Assembly (NCBI RefSeq): GCF_003057615.1
Contig: NZ_QAFW01000011.1
Coordinates: 1 to 64,000, forward strand
Direction of reading: 5' to 3'
From: Metalysinibacillus jejuensis
Lineage (GTDB): Bacteria > Bacillota > Bacilli > Bacillales_A > Planococcaceae
Length of the DNA: 64,000 bases
This document shows positions 1 through 8,773 of the stretch, piece after piece (position 1 is the stretch's first letter; each line of letters starts with the position of its first letter). The position numbers were made by a program, and so were the translations under genes. The notes below the pieces were generated by a model. It did no database searches. It saw nothing but the letters and a program-made list of their open reading frames with translations, and was not told the DNA's origin.

Positions 1-44
1 GGATCTAGATAAACTGGCACAATTGTCGGTTGATTCGTTGGCAT
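1..44 (-). CDS. start of an unidentified gene, cut by the window edge
   Basis: An ATG at 42-44 opens a frame that stays open to the window edge and begins MPTNQPTIVPVYLD. The sequence AAGGAGGTGC lies six bases upstream of it, which makes this a credible start. In B. subtilis dinG follows panD, but this N-terminus does not look like a DinG exonuclease start, so I do not name it. The ribosome binding site is buried in a hairpin (51-90). Confidence 0.4.
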   Translation of the reverse strand, partial: MPTNQPTIVPVYLD

Positions 45-90
45 AAAAAAGCACCTCCTTAAATTGATACGTTTATCGTACCGGAGGTGC
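45..90 (-). promoter_or_regulatory. hairpin that buries the Shine-Dalgarno of the leftmost gene
   Basis: On the minus strand GCACCTCC (83-90) and GGAGGTGC (51-58) form a perfect 8-bp stem, followed by six T and then the ATG at 44. The 3' arm is itself the ribosome binding site. The same structure also has the form of a Rho-independent terminator. It could therefore limit translation, transcription or both. Confidence 0.5.
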
Positions 91-160
91 CAGGGTGTTT
101 ATATGCGTTATTTGATTGGGGGCTTACCGTTAACTCCCCTATGTTTAGCTTTAATAAAAT

Positions 161-188
161 AAAAAAAGCCAGCAAATGCTGACTTTTT
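161..188 (-). terminator. terminator after panD
   Basis: An 8-bp stem (AGTCAGCA with TGCTGGCT) with a two-base loop is followed by seven T on the minus strand, just past the panD stop. It closes the panBCD operon. Confidence 0.85.
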
Positions 189-190
189 CG

Positions 191-574
191 TTACCCAATC
201 GTTAATGGGGGCTCATCATATACCAATTGTGTAATGGTATTGCCTTCTCCCATAATCGCAATACGCGGCACATTTTTTATTGCTTGCTCTGTTGTCATTT
301 GCGCATAAGCAATAATAATAATAATATCTTGAGGTTGTACTAAACGCGCAGCTGCGCCGTTAACACAAATGACACCACTACCTCGCTCGCCTGCAATCGT
401 ATACGTTTCGAAACGTGCACCATTATTATTGTTAACAATGGCTACAAGTTCGTTTGGTAAAATACCAACGGCCTCTAAAATATCTTGGTCAATCGTAATC
501 GAACCGACATAGTTTAAATTAGCCTCTGTCACCTGTGCGCGGTGAATTTTAGCGTGCATCATCGTTCGTAACAT
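191..574 (-). CDS. panD: aspartate 1-decarboxylase
   Basis: Makes beta-alanine from L-aspartate for pantothenate and coenzyme A synthesis in the cytoplasm. It is a pyruvoyl enzyme made as a proenzyme that cleaves itself. The cleavage site Gly24-Ser25 is present in the YVGSITID segment, so Ser25 would become the pyruvoyl group, and Tyr58 of the family is conserved. The length of 127 residues is normal. It is the last gene of panB-panC-panD: its ATG directly abuts the panC stop codon, so translation is probably coupled. A terminator follows. Confidence 0.96.
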   Translation of the reverse strand: MLRTMMHAKIHRAQVTEANLNYVGSITIDQDILEAVGILPNELVAIVNNNNGARFETYTIAGERGSGVICVNGAAARLVQPQDIIIIIAYAQMTTEQAIKNVPRIAIMGEGNTITQLVYDEPPLTIG

Positions 575-1393
575 TTATACGACCTCCCAAATAATATTGT
601 CAATTAAGCGTGTTTTACCTACAAAGACAGCAACAGCTAAAACGAAGCGTTTAGTCGAAGCGGTCGGTTCAGTTAAATCAGGATAGGCAAGCTTTGTTAA
701 ATAATCAATTTTACCACCTGTTGCTCTTTCAATGGCTTCCTTTGTCGCTTCTCTCGTCTGTTTTCCTTGTTGTAGACGTGTTAGCTCCTTATAAATCGCA
801 GGGGCTTTATCACGTTGCTCTTTCGTTAAATACACATTGCGTGATGACTTAGCCAGACCATCCGCCTCTCGTACAATCGGCACAGCGCAAATTTCAATAG
901 GGAAGTTAAAATCACGCACCATTGTTTCAATAATCGCAAGTTGTTGCGCATCCTTTTGGCCAAAATAGGCGCGTGTCGGTTGCACAATATTAAATAATTT
1001 TGCGACAACTTGTACAACACCGTCGAAATGTGTAGGTCGTGACGCCCCGCAAAGCTTACTTGCCATAGCACCTGCCTGTAGCACTACACTGCCATTTACG
1101 GGATACATTTCTTCAACGGATGGCGCAAAAATAAAGTCTACACCTGCTTCTGCGGCTAGCTTACTATCACGCGCTAAATCACGCGGATAACTTTCAAAAT
1201 CTTCATTTGGCCCAAACTGTGTTGGGTTAACAAAAATACTCATCACTACCGTATCATTTTGTGCTTTCGCCGCTGCTACCAACGCTAAATGCCCTTCATG
1301 CAAATACCCCATTGTTGGTACGAGCGCAATGCTACCTTGGCGTAATGAACTTAGCGCTTTACGTAACTGTGTGATTTCTGTAATTACTTGCAT
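575..1393 (-). CDS. panC: pantothenate synthetase
   Basis: Condenses pantoate with beta-alanine using ATP, giving pantothenate and AMP. The ATP-binding HIGH-type motif HEGH is at residues 32-35, and the second nucleotidyl-transferase signature KSSRN is at 182-186. The 272 residues are slightly fewer than the usual 280 or so, with the difference near the C-terminus. The start overlaps the end of panB by 10 bases and the stop abuts panD, so the three genes form one tightly coupled unit. Confidence 0.96.
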   Translation of the reverse strand: MQVITEITQLRKALSSLRQGSIALVPTMGYLHEGHLALVAAAKAQNDTVVMSIFVNPTQFGPNEDFESYPRDLARDSKLAAEAGVDFIFAPSVEEMYPVNGSVVLQAGAMASKLCGASRPTHFDGVVQVVAKLFNIVQPTRAYFGQKDAQQLAIIETMVRDFNFPIEICAVPIVREADGLAKSSRNVYLTKEQRDKAPAIYKELTRLQQGKQTREATKEAIERATGGKIDYLTKLAYPDLTEPTASTKRFVLAVAVFVGKTRLIDNIIWEVV

Positions 1394-2229
1394 GTTTTTA
1401 CGCCTCCATATAATGCTTCTAGTGTTTCTTCTTGCATAGAAAAACTTTGATTAAGCGTAGGGAAAGCGCCACTTTTTACTTGCTTTGCGTATTCGCCAAT
1501 CGCTGTCGTCATTAATGCATTAACGTTTGCGTACTGTTCAACAAATTTAGGCACATGATGTTTACCATAGCCAAGTACATCGTGATAAACGAGCACTTGA
1601 CCATCTACGTTAGCACCTGCACCAATGCCAATGACAGGTATCGTTAATTCATCCGCGACAATTTTGGCTAATTGATGGGGCACACATTCAAGAACTAAAG
1701 CAACAGCGCCTGCCTGCTCACATGCTTTCGCGTCCTTAACGAGTTGCTTAGCTTCTGCCATCGAGCGTCCTTGTACTTTATAACCTCCCATAACTTGAGC
1801 AGACTGCGGTAGCAAGCCTAAATGTGCTACACAAGGAATGCCTGCTGTCGTTAATTTTTGCATCACTGTAATCACTTCGCCCGCCCCTTCTAATTTAAGT
1901 GCATTGGCGTATGTTTGCTGCATCATATGTGTAGCGGTTTGCAATGTTGTATGAAAGTCCCCATGGTAAGAAGCGAATGGCATATCAACGACAATAAAAG
2001 TCGAAGGAGCTCCTCTACGCACAGCTTTTGCGTGATGTACCATATCAGCGACTGTTACAGGTAGTGTAGAGTCATAACCAAGTACTACCATACCTAGTGA
2101 ATCACCTACTAATAGCATATCAACACCAGCTTCTTCCGCTTGACGCGCAGCAGGATAATCGTATGCTGTTAGCATTACAATTTTCTCATTACTTTCTTTC
2201 ATTCGATAAAAATCACTTGTGGTTTTCAT
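1384..2229 (-). CDS. panB: 3-methyl-2-oxobutanoate hydroxymethyltransferase
   Basis: Transfers a hydroxymethyl group from 5,10-methylene-tetrahydrofolate to 2-oxoisovalerate, the first committed step toward pantothenate. The TIM-barrel signature around LVGDSLGM with its metal-binding Asp is present, as are the VVDMPF segment and the GIGAG phosphate-loop-like segment near residues 200-205. The 281 residues match the family. AGGAGGAA-type spacing precedes the ATG. It is the first gene of the operon, and its transcript carries a structured leader (2251-2322). Confidence 0.96.
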   Translation of the reverse strand: MKTTSDFYRMKESNEKIVMLTAYDYPAARQAEEAGVDMLLVGDSLGMVVLGYDSTLPVTVADMVHHAKAVRRGAPSTFIVVDMPFASYHGDFHTTLQTATHMMQQTYANALKLEGAGEVITVMQKLTTAGIPCVAHLGLLPQSAQVMGGYKVQGRSMAEAKQLVKDAKACEQAGAVALVLECVPHQLAKIVADELTIPVIGIGAGANVDGQVLVYHDVLGYGKHHVPKFVEQYANVNALMTTAIGEYAKQVKSGAFPTLNQSFSMQEETLEALYGGVKTCK

Positions 2230-2250
2230 GTAAATTCCTCCTTTTACTGA

Positions 2251-2322
2251 GGAAGAAAACGAAAAAACCCTTCTAGCTAAAAAAGGGCAGAAGGGTAGTG
2301 TAAGCTACATGTGTTTTCTTCC
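2251..2322 (-). promoter_or_regulatory. structured leader / attenuator of the panBCD operon
   Basis: On the minus strand GGAAGAAAAC (2313-2322) is perfectly complementary to GTTTTCTTCC (2251-2260). Nested inside is a terminator-like hairpin, ACCCTTCT (2289-2296) with AGAAGGGT (2267-2274), followed by six T. The structure lies in the panB leader, about 20 bases before the panB ribosome site, so it can attenuate transcription. Firmicute panB leaders are known to carry the 'pan' RNA motif; I cannot confirm that this is one. Confidence 0.55.
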
Positions 2323-2365
2323 GTCCCTGTCACATTGGATCAAGGCAGATTATTTTTTAATGTAT

Positions 2366-2412
2366 TAAAAAAACAAGTAGGTACTGTTCATTACTGATAC
2401 AGTCCTACTTGT
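2366..2412 (-). terminator. terminator after birA
   Basis: A 9-bp stem, ACAAGTAGG with CCTACTTGT, with an inner ACTGT/ACAGT pairing, is followed by seven T on the minus strand. It separates the dapB-birA operon from panBCD. Confidence 0.88.
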
Positions 2413-2439
2413 CACTATACAAGAAAGCTTCACTTTTTT

Positions 2440-3426
2440 CTACAATATTTTAATATCTGCTGTATAAACTTCTACTACTTCGCCGCTATCTTTTTGTACT
2501 TGTAACACACCGTCTGCACTAATACCGATTGCTTGACCTTCAAACACTTCACGAGGAGTAGTGACGTGCAAACGTTGCCCTATCGTACAAGATGCTTCTT
2601 CCCATAGCTCGCGAATACGACCAAAGCCATTTTTCACATACATATTCGTGTAATGTTCGAGGAAGAATAAAAAGTTAGCAATTAGAGCTGGGCGGTCAAT
2701 TTCTTCACCCTCTTCAATTTTTAATGAAGTAGCAATTGGGCGTAACTCTTCTGGGAAGTCTTCCTCATCTTGGTTAACGTTAATGCCTACTCCGATAAGT
2801 AAAGCTTGCACAACATCTGACTCTGCTTGCATCTCGGTTAAAATACCTGTGCACTTTTTACCATTAATTAAAATATCATTCGGCCATTTAATTTGCGGGT
2901 CACTAATATTTAACATCGCTTTCATCGTATTAACGACCGCTACAGCTGTGACTAACGTAAACTGTGGTGCACGATGTGGCGGAATATCGGGACGCAAAAT
3001 AATCGTCATCCAAATACCTTTACGACGTGTTGATTCCCAAGGACGCATCATGCGCCCCTTGCCAGCTGTTTGCTCCTCACTAATAACGACCGTACCATGA
3101 GGTGCACCGTCTTGTACAAGGCGATGTGCAACCGTTTGTGTAGAATCGACTACGTCATAATAATAAATTTCTTTTCCAAGCGCCTCTGTCCGCGTAGCAA
3201 GCTCTGCTTTAATTTGAGCTGCTGTAACGGTATTTGGTACTCCAGTTAATACATAACCTTTTTTCTTAATCGTCTCAAATGAATAGCCTTCTTCTTCTAA
3301 CGCTTTCATGTGTTTCCAAATAGCCGTACGGGACACATGAAACTCATCAGCTAACTTTTGACCAGAGACCGCTTTACCGTTTGAAGCGAGCAATTGTTTA
3401 ATAATTTTATCTTTGATCGACGCCAT
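2440..3426 (-). CDS. birA: bifunctional biotin protein ligase / biotin operon repressor
   Basis: Activates biotin to biotinyl-AMP and attaches it to carboxylase carrier proteins; with biotinyl-AMP bound it also represses biotin genes. Residues 1-60 form a winged helix (SGQKLADEFHVSRTAIWKHM), then the ligase core carries the biotin/AMP loop GKGRMMRPW near residue 120 and KWPNDILINGKK near 180, and a small C-terminal domain ends near 328. The N-terminal DNA-binding domain makes it the class II (regulatory) form. The start overlaps the end of cca by 20 bases. It is the last gene of its operon. Confidence 0.95.
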   Translation of the reverse strand: MASIKDKIIKQLLASNGKAVSGQKLADEFHVSRTAIWKHMKALEEEGYSFETIKKKGYVLTGVPNTVTAAQIKAELATRTEALGKEIYYYDVVDSTQTVAHRLVQDGAPHGTVVISEEQTAGKGRMMRPWESTRRKGIWMTIILRPDIPPHRAPQFTLVTAVAVVNTMKAMLNISDPQIKWPNDILINGKKCTGILTEMQAESDVVQALLIGVGINVNQDEEDFPEELRPIATSLKIEEGEEIDRPALIANFLFFLEHYTNMYVKNGFGRIRELWEEASCTIGQRLHVTTPREVFEGQAIGISADGVLQVQKDSGEVVEVYTADIKIL

Positions 3427-4576
3427 TGCAATACCAGCTCCTTATTTGTTGTTGCGTATTGTCGATTTCCTCGTATAATACAGCTCGTTCTATTTCTTGT
3501 AGTGCTTGTTGTAACCATTTACCTGGCTTTTTATTGCACCACTTTTGCAAATCATGACCGTCTACCGCTAACGCTTGACGTGACTGAATTGGTAGTCGTG
3601 CTTTATTTTGTAATACGTCTTCTTCACTTAATTTCGTTCTTTGCAAGTGACGCGCGATACGTACCGCACTACATAATACATTGCCATCATATCGATAGTA
3701 ATCTAGACGTGTAAAACCGCGCTCCACAAGCGCATCAAATGCGAGGTGAATCTGCTTTACACTACGCTTTTCTTGATTGGTTAAACGATAGTGAGAGGCG
3801 ATATGAGGTTGCGTGCGATTATAATGTAAAAAATAAGCCCAACCTTCTTCGACAGTTTTAGGCTTAAAACCACGCCACGTTTGCGCACGCCACACGCCTG
3901 GTAATACTTTTACTAAATCGGTTTCTTCCATTAAGCGAATGGCCTCAGTTATTGCTTCACCTTGCCATATTTTATCAATTTCTTGCTTAATCCGTTCTCT
4001 CGCAACATAGGCTAAATCAGCCGAACAGCTTTGTATCGCGTCTTTAGTCTGCCTATCAACCGTAAAGTTAAGCTGTGCAACAAACCGAACGGCGCGTAAC
4101 ATTCGCAAAGCATCTTCACTGAAGCGCTCCTTTGCATCCCCTACCGCACGTACGATTTTAGCAGCTAAATCAGCTTGGCCTCCAAAGTAATCAATGATTG
4201 TATGATCTTTCGTTAATGCCATTGCATTAACGGTAAAATCACGTCGTGCTAAATCATCACGTAAACTACGTACAAAATGTACTGTTGAAGGGCGTCTGTG
4301 GTCTTCATAAGTTCCTTCTACTCGAAATGTCGTCACTTCAATAGGCGCAAGCGGATGTACAACAATAACCGTACCGTGTAAGATACCTACATCAACCGTT
4401 GTCGTAAATAAAGACTGCACTTCCGTAGGCAATGCACTCGTTGCCACATCCACATCGTGGACATCTTTACCTAAAAGCTGATCGCGCACCGCGCCACCTA
4501 CAATATAGGCTTCGAAACCTGCACGCTGTAAGGTTGCAATAACTTCGAAAGCAGCTAGCCATGCTTTATTATTCAT
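3407..4576 (-). CDS. cca: CCA-adding tRNA nucleotidyltransferase
   Basis: Adds or repairs the 3' CCA end of tRNAs without a template. The nucleotidyl-transferase head has [10 protein letters not shown] and the metal-binding pair in DVDVAT within residues 25-45. The [16 protein letters not shown] segment that follows is typical of class II enzymes. The C-terminal body is all helical. 389 residues is normal for a Bacillus-type single CCA enzyme. It overlaps bshA by 8 bases upstream and birA by 20 bases downstream, in the same order as in B. subtilis. Confidence 0.94.
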   Translation of the reverse strand: MNNKAWLAAFEVIATLQRAGFEAYIVGGAVRDQLLGKDVHDVDVATSALPTEVQSLFTTTVDVGILHGTVIVVHPLAPIEVTTFRVEGTYEDHRRPSTVHFVRSLRDDLARRDFTVNAMALTKDHTIIDYFGGQADLAAKIVRAVGDAKERFSEDALRMLRAVRFVAQLNFTVDRQTKDAIQSCSADLAYVARERIKQEIDKIWQGEAITEAIRLMEETDLVKVLPGVWRAQTWRGFKPKTVEEGWAYFLHYNRTQPHIASHYRLTNQEKRSVKQIHLAFDALVERGFTRLDYYRYDGNVLCSAVRIARHLQRTKLSEEDVLQNKARLPIQSRQALAVDGHDLQKWCNKKPGKWLQQALQEIERAVLYEEIDNTQQQIRSWYCNGVDQR

Positions 4577-5705
4577 AGCGTTTCACCACTTCATAATATA
4601 GCGCCTCATACTGCGCAACAATTTTACTTGAATGGAAATTATGGTAAACCGACTGCACAGCTGCTTCTCTGAAGGCTTGATGCTTTTGTGGGTCTTTAAA
4701 TAAATCAAGCACGCGCTGAGCAGCTAGCGTAACATCACCTAAAGGTACGATATAACCATCGACACCGTCGGTAATGACTTCTGGGATACCGCCAATATTT
4801 GTCCCGATACACGGCACACCACATGCCATGGCTTCAAGTAAAACGAGACCGAATGATTCCTTTTCAGACAGCAGTAACTTCACATCACTAATGGCATATA
4901 GCTCAGTTAAGCTTTCTTGTTTACCTAAAAACAATACGTCTGCTTCATGTTCATACTGGCGCACGCAATCTGCAATGCGTTGTTTTTCTGGACCGTCACC
5001 TACGAGTAATAGCTTCGCTGGCATTTGTTCGCGCACACGCATAAATGTGGCAATGATATCTTCAACACGTTTAATTTTTCTAAAATTAGAAACATGAATC
5101 ATGACGCGTTCATCTGCCTGAATACCGAACTGCGCTTTTAAATCTCCCGTTTCTACGGGGTGGTATTCATGCTCATCGACAAAATTATACACGGTCTCAA
5201 TAGGCTTTTTCGTATTAATCAACTCATAGGTTTGTTGTTTTAATGAATTCGAAACGGTTGTCACAATATCCGATTCGTCAATACCATACTGAATTGCACG
5301 CGCTAAATTTGAATCTTGCCCTAACACTGAAATATCCGTACCGTGTAAGGTCGTTACGATGCCAATAGCTCGCTTGCTCATACCACGCGCTAATACAGCA
5401 CATACCGCATGAGGAATGGCGTAGTGAACGTGCAACACATCTAATCCTTCATCTTGAATAACATCGGCCATCTTACTTGCTAAGGCGATGTCATACGGTG
5501 GGTATTGAAACACAGCATAGTTATTGACAGACACTTCATGGAAGAAAACATTTGGATACATTTTATTTAAACGAAATGGCACACTTGAAGAAATAAAGTG
5601 AATCTCGTGGCCTTTTTCAGCGAGTAATTTACCTAGTTCTGTAGCAATTACACCTGATCCTCCTACAGTAGGATAACAAGTAATACCAATTTTCAATTTT
5701 TTCAT
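4569..5705 (-). CDS. bshA: N-acetyl-alpha-D-glucosaminyl L-malate synthase (bacillithiol synthesis)
   Basis: GT4-family retaining glycosyltransferase that joins GlcNAc from UDP-GlcNAc to L-malate, the first step to bacillithiol. The N-terminal glycine-rich acceptor segment [15 protein letters not shown] is at residues 12-26, and the donor-site motif [16 protein letters not shown] is near residue 280. 378 residues matches the family. It lies between mgsA and cca. In B. subtilis the deacetylase bshB1 sits between mgsA and bshA, but here only 15 bases separate them. ypdA, later in the window, belongs to the same thiol system. Confidence 0.93.
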   Translation of the reverse strand: MKKLKIGITCYPTVGGSGVIATELGKLLAEKGHEIHFISSSVPFRLNKMYPNVFFHEVSVNNYAVFQYPPYDIALASKMADVIQDEGLDVLHVHYAIPHAVCAVLARGMSKRAIGIVTTLHGTDISVLGQDSNLARAIQYGIDESDIVTTVSNSLKQQTYELINTKKPIETVYNFVDEHEYHPVETGDLKAQFGIQADERVMIHVSNFRKIKRVEDIIATFMRVREQMPAKLLLVGDGPEKQRIADCVRQYEHEADVLFLGKQESLTELYAISDVKLLLSEKESFGLVLLEAMACGVPCIGTNIGGIPEVITDGVDGYIVPLGDVTLAAQRVLDLFKDPQKHQAFREAAVQSVYHNFHSSKIVAQYEALYYEVVKRYE

Positions 5706-5720
5706 AGCCTCATCCCTTTC

Positions 5721-6125
5721 TTACGAGCGGTTTTGCTGAATGAGACGCCAATCTACGAAACCTTCTTGCAAACCTTTTAATAAAATCTCTGCTGTACCCA
5801 TATTCGTTGCAAGTGGCACATTATACACATCGCATAAACGAATCAACGCTGACACATCTGGCTCATGTGGTTGTGCGGTGAGCGGATCGCGGAAAAAAAT
5901 CACCATATCCATCTCATTATTGGCAATCATTGCACCAATTTGTTGATCACCACCTAGAGGTCCTGATTTAAAACGGTGCACAGGTAAGTGAGTCGCATCG
6001 ATAACACGCTTCTCTGTAGTCCCTGTAGCATATAAAGTATGCTGACGTAAAATCTTTGTGTAAGCAATCGCAAATTCTACGAGCAATTCTTTTTTTTGGT
6101 CATGTGCAATCAATGCAATTTTCAT
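5721..6125 (-). CDS. mgsA: methylglyoxal synthase
   Basis: Converts dihydroxyacetone phosphate to methylglyoxal and phosphate, a bypass that relieves sugar-phosphate stress. The start is set at ATG 6125 ([12 protein letters not shown]), giving 134 residues, the usual size; a longer frame to 6200 would run into dapB. The phosphate-binding segment [13 protein letters not shown] and the catalytic-region segment [14 protein letters not shown] are clear. GCGAGG precedes the start. It is co-transcribed between dapB (14-base gap) and bshA. Confidence 0.95.
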   Translation of the reverse strand: MKIALIAHDQKKELLVEFAIAYTKILRQHTLYATGTTEKRVIDATHLPVHRFKSGPLGGDQQIGAMIANNEMDMVIFFRDPLTAQPHEPDVSALIRLCDVYNVPLATNMGTAEILLKGLQEGFVDWRLIQQNRS

Positions 6126-6139
6126 GGATAATGCCTCGC

Positions 6140-6934
6140 TTAAATTAAATTTTCTAGTCCGTAAATTAATGTTTGTTGTGTCATAACTTCTTCTACACAA
6201 TACGCAACACCCGACATAAACGATCCACGGTTAAATGAATCATGACGAATCGTCAAAAGTTGACCATCGCCACCGAATAAAACTTGTTGATGTGCAACGA
6301 GTCCCGGTAAGCGAACTGAGTGGATGTGCATCCCGTCGAAATTAGCCCCGCGAGCCCCTGCATACGTTTCTTTTTCATTCGGGTGCCCCTGTTCCTTAGC
6401 TGTACGCACTTCTTGAATCATTTGGGCTGTTTTTAAACCCGTACCTGATGGTGCATCAAGCTTTTGATCATGGTGCATTTCGATAATTTCCACGTCTGGG
6501 AAAAAGCGCGCTGCTTCTTTCGCAAACTTCATCATTAGTATCGCTCCTACTGCGAAGTTAGGCGCTATAATGCAACCACGCTTTTGTTGCTGTGCTAACG
6601 TAGTTAACTCAGCTAACTGCTCATCGGTAAAGCCTGTCGTACCTACCACTGGTCGAATACCTAGCGTTAAAGCTTGTTTTGTATGCGTGTATACCACTTC
6701 AGGACTTGTTAAATCAATTAATACATCCGGTGCTGTGGCTTCATTGAGCTCAGCTAAATCTGTATAAACAGGTACGGTATAATCCGTTGGAAATAACCCT
6801 GTATCTGCCAATGTTGTATTTGCATTTTTATAATCAAGTGCCGCTACTAACATCATCTTGTCATTTTTAATTACGGTATGCACCGCTTCTTGCCCCATCT
6901 TCCCTCTTGCTCCTGCAATTGCTACTTTAATCAA
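6140..6934 (-). CDS. dapB: 4-hydroxy-tetrahydrodipicolinate reductase
   Basis: NAD(P)H-dependent reductase of the diaminopimelate/lysine pathway that supplies cell-wall meso-DAP or lysine. The nucleotide loop [10 protein letters not shown] is at residues 7-16, and the catalytic and substrate segment [12 protein letters not shown] is near residue 150. The length of 264 is normal. The start overlaps the ypjD stop by 4 bases (ATGA), so translation is coupled. lysA, the last enzyme of the pathway, is at the other end of the window. Confidence 0.96.
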   Translation of the reverse strand: MIKVAIAGARGKMGQEAVHTVIKNDKMMLVAALDYKNANTTLADTGLFPTDYTVPVYTDLAELNEATAPDVLIDLTSPEVVYTHTKQALTLGIRPVVGTTGFTDEQLAELTTLAQQQKRGCIIAPNFAVGAILMMKFAKEAARFFPDVEIIEMHHDQKLDAPSGTGLKTAQMIQEVRTAKEQGHPNEKETYAGARGANFDGMHIHSVRLPGLVAHQQVLFGGDGQLLTIRHDSFNRGSFMSGVAYCVEEVMTQQTLIYGLENLI

Positions 6935-7266
6935 TTTTTCTCATCCTTTCTAGTCCAGCGATCTTTGTCGCGCGTTTCAAATTTATGTAAGACCTTATCG
7001 AGCGCTTCATCCATTGCAATACCTTGCGAATTTGCAAAACAAATTAACACGAAAAAGAAATCACCCAACTCTTCCGCTAAACTACTTTCAGCTTCTGTGG
7101 CTTTTTTCTTTTTTTGTCCATGTACATGTTGGACTTCACGTGATAACTCACCCAGTTCTTCAGTTAACCGTGCAAGCATTTCAAAAGGCGGAAAGTAGCC
7201 TTCTTTAAATTGACTAATATAAGCATCTACACGGCTTTGTAATTGTTGCATTGTTGGTTTTGTCAT
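6931..7266 (-). CDS. ypjD: MazG-like nucleotide pyrophosphohydrolase
   Basis: Small all-helical MazG-family enzyme that probably hydrolyses non-canonical or excess nucleoside triphosphates. The acidic metal-binding pattern ELGELSREVQ (near residues 32-41) followed by SSLAEELGDFFFVLICFAN (near 65-83) is the family signature. 111 residues matches YpjD of B. subtilis, which lies in the same place before dapB. The true substrate cannot be read from the sequence. It is first in the ypjD-dapB-mgsA-bshA-cca-birA string. Confidence 0.88.
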   Translation of the reverse strand: MTKPTMQQLQSRVDAYISQFKEGYFPPFEMLARLTEELGELSREVQHVHGQKKKKATEAESSLAEELGDFFFVLICFANSQGIAMDEALDKVLHKFETRDKDRWTRKDEKN

Positions 7267-7338
7267 TTGTTACACTCCTTACTACTATATACTATTAGCT
7301 TACCATTCGTACGCTTTCTTGCCTATAATTGCATGTAC

Positions 7339-7377
7339 AAAAAAAGACATCTCTACAAACCGAGATGTCACTTTTTT
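7339..7377 (-). terminator. terminator after the YugP-like gene
   Basis: An 8-bp stem (GACATCTC with GAGATGTC) is followed by seven or eight T on the minus strand. The A-run on the other flank gives some symmetry. It overlaps the last bases of the upstream gene. Confidence 0.85.
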
Positions 7378-8062
7378 AGTCATCTGAACGCATGCCGATA
7401 AAAATAAGCAATAAACGTGCAAGCTCCATTACAGCTACTAGCGTCGCAGCAACGTATGTCATTGCAGCAGCGTTTAGCACTTTTCGCGCACTACGCTCCT
7501 CATTGTTACGTAAAATACCCGTAGCGACAAGCTGATTCATCGCTCGATTTGAAGCATCAAATTCTACAGGTAAGGTTACAATTTGGAAAAGCACACCTGC
7601 AGCTAACAAACCGATACCGACTAATAACATACCTGACATATTTGCAAACAAGCCAATCATGACAAAAATCCATGATGCACTTGATGAAATATTAGCAACC
7701 GGCACTAGTTTACTGCGTAATGTTAAAAACGAGTAAGCTTCTGCGTGTTGAATAGCATGCCCTACTTCATGAGCCGCAACAGCATTACCTGCAATACTTG
7801 TCTCATAAAAATTACTTTCGGATAAAGCTACTGTCTTTGTTGCAGGATTATAATGATCCGATAAAAAACCTTGATTTGGTACAACACGCACGTCAAATAG
7901 ACCGTTATCATCTAATATTTTACGTGCTACTTCCGCACCCGTCATGCCTGACTGTGCATGAACATCTGAAAATTTGTTATACGTGGACTTCACCTTAAAT
8001 TGTGCATACATTGGCAATGCCAAGATGACAATAAAATAAACAATATACATGCCTAATCCCAC
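7376..8062 (-). CDS. YugP-like zinc metallopeptidase, membrane-bound
   Basis: Neutral zinc metallopeptidase family (YugP/DUF-type). The N-terminal membrane segment is at about residues 5-20, the zinc motif HEVGH at 98-102 (preceded by NAVAA), and three further hydrophobic segments are near 123-140, 142-165 and 200-223. The GTG start at 8062 is chosen because GGGAGAG lies six bases upstream; an in-frame ATG four codons later is less well placed. In B. subtilis yugP is elsewhere, and ypjB/ypjC occupy this slot between ypjA and ypjD. The substrate is unknown. Confidence 0.82.
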   Translation of the reverse strand: MGLGMYIVYFIVILALPMYAQFKVKSTYNKFSDVHAQSGMTGAEVARKILDDNGLFDVRVVPNQGFLSDHYNPATKTVALSESNFYETSIAGNAVAAHEVGHAIQHAEAYSFLTLRSKLVPVANISSSASWIFVMIGLFANMSGMLLVGIGLLAAGVLFQIVTLPVEFDASNRAMNQLVATGILRNNEERSARKVLNAAAMTYVAATLVAVMELARLLLIFIGMRSDD

Positions 8063-8097
8063 TATTCTCTCTCCCTTACATTAAAGCTACTTATAGT

Positions 8098-8706
8098 TTA
8101 CTTACTCCCAATCGTTTCGGCAACCAATCCGCGCTTTTTTATGCAATAAATCGCTATTCCAATACATGCCATCGATAACCAAAACGTCACGTAGCCAATA
8201 TAAGGCATATATTTTGTCAACGGACCATAAATCGGCATTTGACCAAAGACATAATCGATTACATCATTATGTAGCGTCCAAATAGCCGCTACGGCAACAT
8301 GCCAATACGTAAAGCTATAATAAGCCATATAAACAATAGCCTGTACCGCCATAGCACCATGTGAAAATACGAGCATCCAACCGTCAAAACCAATATCGCC
8401 AATCTCTGTTAGCATAAGCAAGTTCATCCCCACGGCCCATACCCCGTACTTTACTAACGTAATAAGTGCTAATGCCTCCATAAGACGCCATTGCTTACCC
8501 ATCAACCAGGCCATTAAGACAAAACAAAAGAATAAACTAGCGGTTGGACTATCTGGTACAAAAATATAAAAAATAGGACGTGTAATCGCTAATTGCCCAC
8601 CATACCAATAATAACCATATATCGTACCAATTGCATTAATGATTAGTAACAACCATAAAAATTTGCGAGACGTTACAATATATTTTAACTGCGGGGATAA
8701 TTGCAT
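8098..8706 (-). CDS. ypjA: DUF1405 membrane protein YpjA
   Basis: A 202-residue integral membrane protein with about six hydrophobic segments (for example residues 14-35, 49-66, 80-100, 110-130 and 165-187). The sequence and its place between qcrC and ypjD match YpjA of B. subtilis (DUF1405). No catalytic motif is visible and its role is not known to me. It lies downstream of qcrABC but is separated from qcrC by a strong terminator, so it is probably transcribed separately or by read-through. Confidence 0.8.
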   Translation of the reverse strand: MQLSPQLKYIVTSRKFLWLLLIINAIGTIYGYYWYGGQLAITRPIFYIFVPDSPTASLFFCFVLMAWLMGKQWRLMEALALITLVKYGVWAVGMNLLMLTEIGDIGFDGWMLVFSHGAMAVQAIVYMAYYSFTYWHVAVAAIWTLHNDVIDYVFGQMPIYGPLTKYMPYIGYVTFWLSMACIGIAIYCIKKRGLVAETIGSK

Positions 8707-8720
8707 TCGGTTCTCTCCTT

Positions 8721-8770
8721 AAAAAAAAGAGATGTCACATAAGTTTATGCAACTTATTTGACACCTCTAC
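8721..8770 (-). terminator. terminator after qcrC
   Basis: A long imperfect stem pairs GAGGTGTCA with TGACATCTC and AATAAGTT with AACTTAT around a short loop, followed by eight T on the minus strand. It ends the qcrABC transcript. Confidence 0.88.
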
Positions 8771-8773
8771 CTA

